A stretch of 64,000 nucleotides of DNA from Mallotus nudiflorus. Its lineage: Eukaryota; Streptophyta; Magnoliopsida; Malpighiales; Euphorbiaceae. A program made the position numbers and the translations under genes. Below are positions 59,250-64,000 of this stretch, piece after piece; positions within the stretch are counted from its first letter, which is position 1; each line of letters opens with the position of its first letter. The DNA lies in NCBI GenBank assembly GCA_947683625.1, contig CANTUR010000460.1:1975001-2039000 (forward strand), read 5' to 3'. The notes under the pieces are model-generated. The model was given only the letters and a program-made list of their open reading frames with translations, was not told where the DNA came from and ran no database searches.

Positions 59250-60495
59250 AAAAATAGTCTTATAGAGGAGGAGGAGGATTCCAAGTGCATTTTATGTTAT
59301 GATGAGCATATAATTGATGAATATCATACTCCATGTGATCCATCCTATTTTCAAAATGATAAAGTCTTGTGTCCACTTAATCAAACCTATTATTAAAGTT
59401 GGATTCAACAATGGATAGATGATAAAAAATCCTCTAACCCAAGTGGGTTCTTTATTAACACTTTGAGAAATGGAAGGTCCTTTAGCCTTTTTTCTTTAAG
59501 ATTAAGGAGGACCATGCTCTTGAGGGATTTCTTCTTCAATTTGAACACCTTCAAGACCATGAGTGCCTATATGCTCAATATCTTCTAAGTCTTATTCTAG
59601 CTCCTCATTAACATCTTCATCTCCTACTTTGTCTTTCCAAACCCAAGAATTTTAAACAAGCTTGAATTGCCCAGAGTTTTTCAAGAGGTTGTCCTCAAGA
59701 AAAGGAGGAATGGAAGGATTGTTGTTAAGTTAATTCCAAAGTGATAAGCAATTTTAGTGATGAAGCCTCCCACACATAAGGAACCACTAATACTATCACT
59801 AACTAACTAAAACCTCCATTGAAGCCATCTCCCTAGCTCAACATTCGCACCCTTAATAAGACATCTAATAAGGAAAACATCATAAAAAAATAGCTTCATT
59901 ACTCAAGCCCCTAGCATGAAAAGAATAGTTAATAAACCTACGCATATACTAAAGAGATTTTGAAGAAAAATTAGATGATTTAGTGTGTCCTACTTCAAAG
60001 AATTTTGCATTAGGTTTGAAATGTTGAGTCTACAAAGGATTAGGAAGCCAAGAAGAAATAAAAAAAAAAGCTAAACCACCTTGTCTAAAATTAAAATGCC
60101 ATCAAATTCTTGAGAGTTAAGGAATCTATCTCTCCCACCCAATCTAAATCTCATGTTATTCATAGGATTTTGATCATTAAAGTAATGGTTTTTAAGCAAT
60201 AATAAGCAAGAAATTCATAGACCAAAAAGGGATAGGTAGGATAGGCATTGAAGGAAAAATTATACATACCAACATTCTCAAGAAGAGTCCTAACTTCATT
60301 GTAGCATCCCATCTTTTCTAATGTGGCTTGAGACATGAATTTGGAAGAGATTATCTTCCTTTCCTTGAATTGGGCAAGCTTTTGCCTAAATTGTGTTAAA
60401 GTGTAGGAAAGAGGATGAGTCTTCTTAAGTTGTTCCTTAGTGGCTCTCCTAGAGGAGGAAGGAACATTTTGAGATGTTTTCTTATTTGGTGCCAT
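59250..60495 (-). pseudogene. K2 extra post-pol ORF (Athila ORF1 / plant-transposon-like)
   Basis: ATG at 60495; open to 60160, then a frameshift, with family sequence going on: FRLGGRDRFL (about 60120-60150), KGANVELGRWLQW and SGSLCVGGFITKIAYHFG (about 59730-59870). Start is basic and Ser-rich (MAPNKKTSQNVPSSSRR), followed by KFMSQATLEKMGCYNEVRTL and YEFLAYY, parallel to KYMPNSLLTKVGMFDEFDRM and EFYTTL in the Athila ORF. Sense and intronless, between RNase H and the 3' LTR. A gene of this family in a copia element is notable. Function unknown. Confidence 0.7.
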
Positions 60496-60614
60496 GATTA
60501 TGAGAAATTATCACAAAGAAGGTTTAAAGAAAAAAAGAGAGAATTTTACTTTGTGAAAAGAGATTTTTTTTTTGTTAAAATGCAAATAATGATGTGTGGT
60601 GGATGTTATGAGAA

Positions 60615-60850
60615 TATAAGGTTTATATAAAGGAGAAATAGGTTTTAAAATAATGAAATTAAGTCCTAAATATACTAAAAGGAAAGGGGAAAGAGTCGTT
60701 TAGGAAAGAGAAAACAAAAAAAATTGCAATTCTCGTAAAATTGGGGTTTTATGAGGGACAATGGATTCCTCACGAGTTGCACACAATAATGAGCAGTGCT
60801 CATGAGGGTCATTGCCCTCTAACAAAAGGTAACGATAATGAATAGAGCTT
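60615..60850 (-). promoter_or_regulatory. Promoter of the K2 extra ORF: LTR-type motif cluster plus TATA box
   Basis: Minus-strand TATATAAAC at 60621-60629, about 130 bp before the ATG, with a T/C-rich leader. Upstream (60750-60850) is a motif cluster: TCCTCACGAGTTG (60767-60779) matches 57688-57700 in the LTR at 12 of 13 bases, and GCTCATGAGG (60798) recurs at 57729. The LTR TATA box CTATATAAAC is also alike. Confidence 0.6.
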
Positions 60851-61470
60851 TAACGACTTATGACCCAAATTACCTTTAGGTCCTTAAACTTTCAAATTCA
60901 GTTCAATTGATTCCTAAAAACTTTACAACTAGGTCCCCATATATTCAAATCAACTTAATAGCTTTCATAAAAATGAACATAAGCGAATATTTTGAAAGAT
61001 TAAAAATTATTTTTAAAAAATTTTAAATCATGCAATTTATGATTTTAAAATCAAATAATTTGTTAATAGAATTAAATTGTAAAAATTAGTTATTAAATGA
61101 CATAATGATAAACAATAAAAAATTTTAAAATGATTTCAAAGATTTTGGAATATATTATGAAAATGAAAAACAATAATTTATATGGATGATTTGCTTATTT
61201 TTTTAATAAACAAGAATTTGGATAAAAATCAATTATGAATTATTTAAATAGCAAATATCAAATAAACTATACATAAGATGTATCATATACAAAAAATATA
61301 TTAAAAATAAATATGCATGAAAAATATACTAAAATTGACTATGAACAAGTTTTTATGAAAAGGAATTAGATACAGAAAACAAATAGAAAGACACATATGA
61401 AAATGCACGAACCTAACTATCAAATTAGCAAAATTGCAAGTTGTTAAAACTAACTCGAACGATCAATCAT
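60851..61470. other. K2 AT-rich spacer between RNase H and extra-ORF promoter
   Basis: No coding signal seen; AT-rich. Confidence 0.6.
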
Positions 61471-62240
61471 ACCAAGCTCATGCTTAATAAAATTCATTCT
61501 TTTCTCGTAAAGAGGCTTGGTAAAAATGTCAGCTAATTGATGATTAGTATTAACAAATTTAAGAAAAATATCACTTTATTTCATATGATCACTCAAAAAA
61601 TGATGTCAAATATTTATATATTTAGTTCTACAATGATGAATGGGATTTTTACTATGGTTTATATGCTGAATGGGCTTTTTACTATGGTTTATAGCACTTG
61701 ATTATCACATTGAATAGGAATATGATTAGTATCCTTACCGTAGTCTAATAATTGTTGTTTTTGCCATAAAACTTGGGTGCAACAACAACTAGCCATAATC
61801 TATTATGCTTCAACGGTGGATAAGGCAATCAAAACTTATTTCTTACTAAACTGAGAAACTATACAATTACTTAAGATTTAATAAGTTCCAGAAGTGCTTT
61901 TTCTATCTAGTAAACTACCAGCAAAGTTTGCATTAGAATAATTCATCAAGTCAAAGGAAGAACTCTTAGGATACCAAAGTCTTAAATGCATTGTACCACA
62001 AAGATATTTGAAAACTCTTTTAATGGCATTTAAATGAGACTCTTTAGGACTTGATTGAAATCTAGCACACAAGCAAGTAGTAAACATAATATCAGGTCTA
62101 CTAAAAGTAAAATAAAGAAGGGATATGATCATACCTTTAAATTGCTTTTCATCAACTGGTTTGCCATTCTTATCCTTATTGAGTTTGGTTATGGTGCTCA
62201 TTGGAGTTTTGCTTAATTTAGCTCTAACCATACCAAACTT
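61471..62240 (-). pseudogene. K2 RNase H and RT connection
   Basis: Frame 61878-62231 reads MIISLLYFTFSRPDIMFTTC, CARFQSSPKESHLNAIKRVF, KYLCGTMHLRLWYPK and NANFAGSLLDRKSTSGTY, the standard copia blocks (Y.T.SRPDI, VKRI.RYL..T). SADWAG is changed to NANFAG. The tail to 61471 is decayed. Confidence 0.9.
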
Positions 62241-62960
62241 CTTGAGAAATTTTTTTGCATATTTGGTTTGATTGATGAAAATCCCATCTTTACATTGTTT
62301 GATTTAATGAAAATCCCATCTTTATATTGCTTGATTTGAAATCTAAGAAAGAACTTGAGTTCTCTTATCATACTTATCTCAAATTCTCTTTGCATTAACT
62401 TGGAGAATTCCTCACACAAGCAATGTTTAGTAGCATAAAAAATAATATCACCAATATATATTTAAATAATTAATAAATCTTTCTTGGATTTTTTATGAAA
62501 AAGTTGTGTCAACTTTCCTTTAGAGAACCCTTTCTCTAGTAAGAAGCTGCTCAATCTTTCATACCAAGCTCTTAGAGCTTGTTTCAATCCATACAATGCC
62601 TTTAACAATTTAAAAATATGATTTAGAGAATAAAATTTTTCAAAAACCTAGAGGTTACTCAACATATACCTCCTCTTTAATAAAACCATTTAGAAATGCA
62701 CATTTAACATCCATTTGATAAATTTTAAAATCCATGAATGATGCAAATGCAAGTAGCATTTTAATAGCTTCTAACCTTGCAACCAGGATAAAGGTTTCAT
62801 CATAATCAATTTCTTCCTTTTTATTGTAACCTTTAGCTACTAGTCTAGCTTTATTTCTAGTTATGACACCCATTTAGTGCCTACTATAAGATGATGTTGG
62901 AACCAAGGTCCAAACTTTGTTTCTCTTAAATTGATTTAACTCTTTTTATATAACAAGGAC
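62241..62960 (-). pseudogene. K2 reverse transcriptase
   Basis: Frames 62213-62419 and 62655-62873 read NKARLVAKGYNKKEEIDYDE, IKMLLAFASFMDFKIYQMDV, FLNGFIKEEVYVE and later CEEFSKLMQREFEISMI. The YVDD site (about 62440-62460) reads YIGD, so the first catalytic Asp is lost; K1 has YSND at the same place. Confidence 0.9.
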
Positions 62961-62999
62961 CTAAAATTCATCACTCAAGGCATCATCAATATTTTTGGG

Positions 63000-64000
63000 T
63001 TCAATTTGAGAAATGAAGGCTAAATTAACAAGGGACTTTAATTTAAATCTTGAGGATGAGCTTTCTTGAACTGCCAATCCTTATCCTTTAAGGTAGGTTT
63101 AGATATCTCTTTATTATCCTTTTTACTTAGGCCTTCAAGTTCCAAAGGCTTACTAGAATGTTCTTCTTATATATCCATAACCTCATTGTCACCTATAAGA
63201 TCATCAACATTACAAACATCCTTTTTAGGATCAAATGAGTTTGATTCATCAAATACAACATGCATTGATTCCTCAACTACTAGAGTTCTCTTATTAAAGA
63301 CTCTATATGCTTTATTAAGAATATAATAGCCTAGAAAAATTCCTTCATCGGTTTTGGAATCAAATTTCCCAAGATTATCCTTAGTGTTTAATATAAAGCA
63401 CTTGCATCTAAATACTCTTAGATATGAGATTTTAGGTTTTTTATTATTCTATAGCTCATAAGATGTTTTATTTAAAATTGGTCTTTTGAAAACTCAATTT
63501 GAAATATAATAAGATGTGTTAACAACTTTTGCCCAAAAGTATAGAGGCAAATTATACTTATGAAGCATTGTTCTAGCCATTTCCACAAGAGTTTTATTTT
63601 TCCTTTCAACTACCCTATTTTGTTGAGGAGTTCTAGGAGATGAAAACGTATGTGAAATACCATTTTAGTTGAAAAATGTATATGAAAAAATCATTCTCAA
63701 ATTCGGTTCCATGATCATTTCTAATGGATAAAATACAAAATCCTTTTTCTTTTTGAACTCTTTTTGAAAATTTTCAAAAGCTTTAAATGCATTATTCTTA
63801 TGAGCAAGAAAACACACCCAAGTAAATCTAGAGTAGTCATCAACCAATACATATGCATAGTGCATTCCATTAAGACTAGCAACTCTAGTTGGTCCAAATC
63901 AATCTATTTGTATATGGTCAAGTGGCCTAGAGGTGAACACTACATTTTTTCGCTTAAAGGAAGACTTAGATTGTTTTCCTTTTTGGCAGGCATCAGAAGG
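63000..64000 (-). pseudogene. K2 integrase core and tail, cut by window end
   Basis: Frame 63665-63865 reads MHYAYVLVDDYSRFTWVCFL, the copia integrase core; colinear with K1 960-1600. Positions 63000-63650 are the decayed integrase tail and linker to RT. The plus-strand ORF 63066-63326 is a shadow. Confidence 0.85.

Larger units (their letters stand above)
56955..64000 (-). mobile_element. K2: Sirevirus-like Ty1/copia element, 3' part, cut by window edge
   Basis: Minus-strand copia element, same family as K1: integrase, RT, RNase H, an extra ORF (about 59250-60495), several polypurine tracts, then the 3' LTR. The 5' part lies beyond the window. It adjoins the Del-type fragment at 56954. Confidence 0.9.

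Overview
The window is plant nuclear DNA, most likely eudicot heterochromatin: it is AT-rich and made almost entirely of LTR retrotransposons nested inside one another. I see no host gene, tRNA, rRNA or CRISPR array. Nearly all coding regions are decayed, often by CAA-to-TAA, CAG-to-TAG and TGG-to-TAG changes and by CpG loss, as expected for methylated silent repeats. The species cannot be named from the sequence.

Layout. Both edges hold minus-strand Ty1/copia elements of one Sirevirus-like family. K1 (1-5394) has 5' LTR, gag, protease, integrase and the start of RT. K2 (56955-64000) has integrase, RT/RNase H, an extra ORF, several polypurine tracts and the 3' LTR. Between them lies a small Del/Tekay-type (chromovirus) gag-protease fragment, split at 6441/56794 by a very large minus-strand Ty3/gypsy Tat-type element, G1 (6442-56788, target-site duplication CCAGC). 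G1 itself holds five later insertions: solo LTR A (8703-10920) in its 3' LTR; Tat element G2 (17713-34363) in its RNase H; solo LTR D1 (34470-36115, TSD AAAAC) in its RNase H; a plus-strand Athila-type element (36796-48782, TSD GTTCA) between RT and RNase H; and solo LTR D2 (48813-50354, TSD TATGA) in its RT. A is of the same family as the G2 LTRs.

Extra genes. All four large element types carry a gene beyond gag-pol. G1 and G2 carry plant-mobile-domain (PMD) genes antisense to pol with intron-like gaps. G2 also carries an antisense gene resembling plant DUF7745 proteins, and G1 has a relative of it in sense orientation where gag and protease should be. Athila and K2 carry sense, intronless post-pol ORFs of one Athila-ORF1/plant-transposon-like family, although one is gypsy and the other copia.

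Main hunt results. (1) In each of the four elements, a short, largely palindromic motif array unique to that element occurs both in its LTR and beside its extra gene (upstream of a TATA box in G1, Athila and K2; inside the 5' part of the gene in G2). This looks like an operator or anti-silencing module shared by LTR and accessory gene. (2) In G2 and G1 the zone after integrase holds a family of small hairpins with a constant 14-15-nt loop and stems that co-vary, pairing best on the element's sense RNA.
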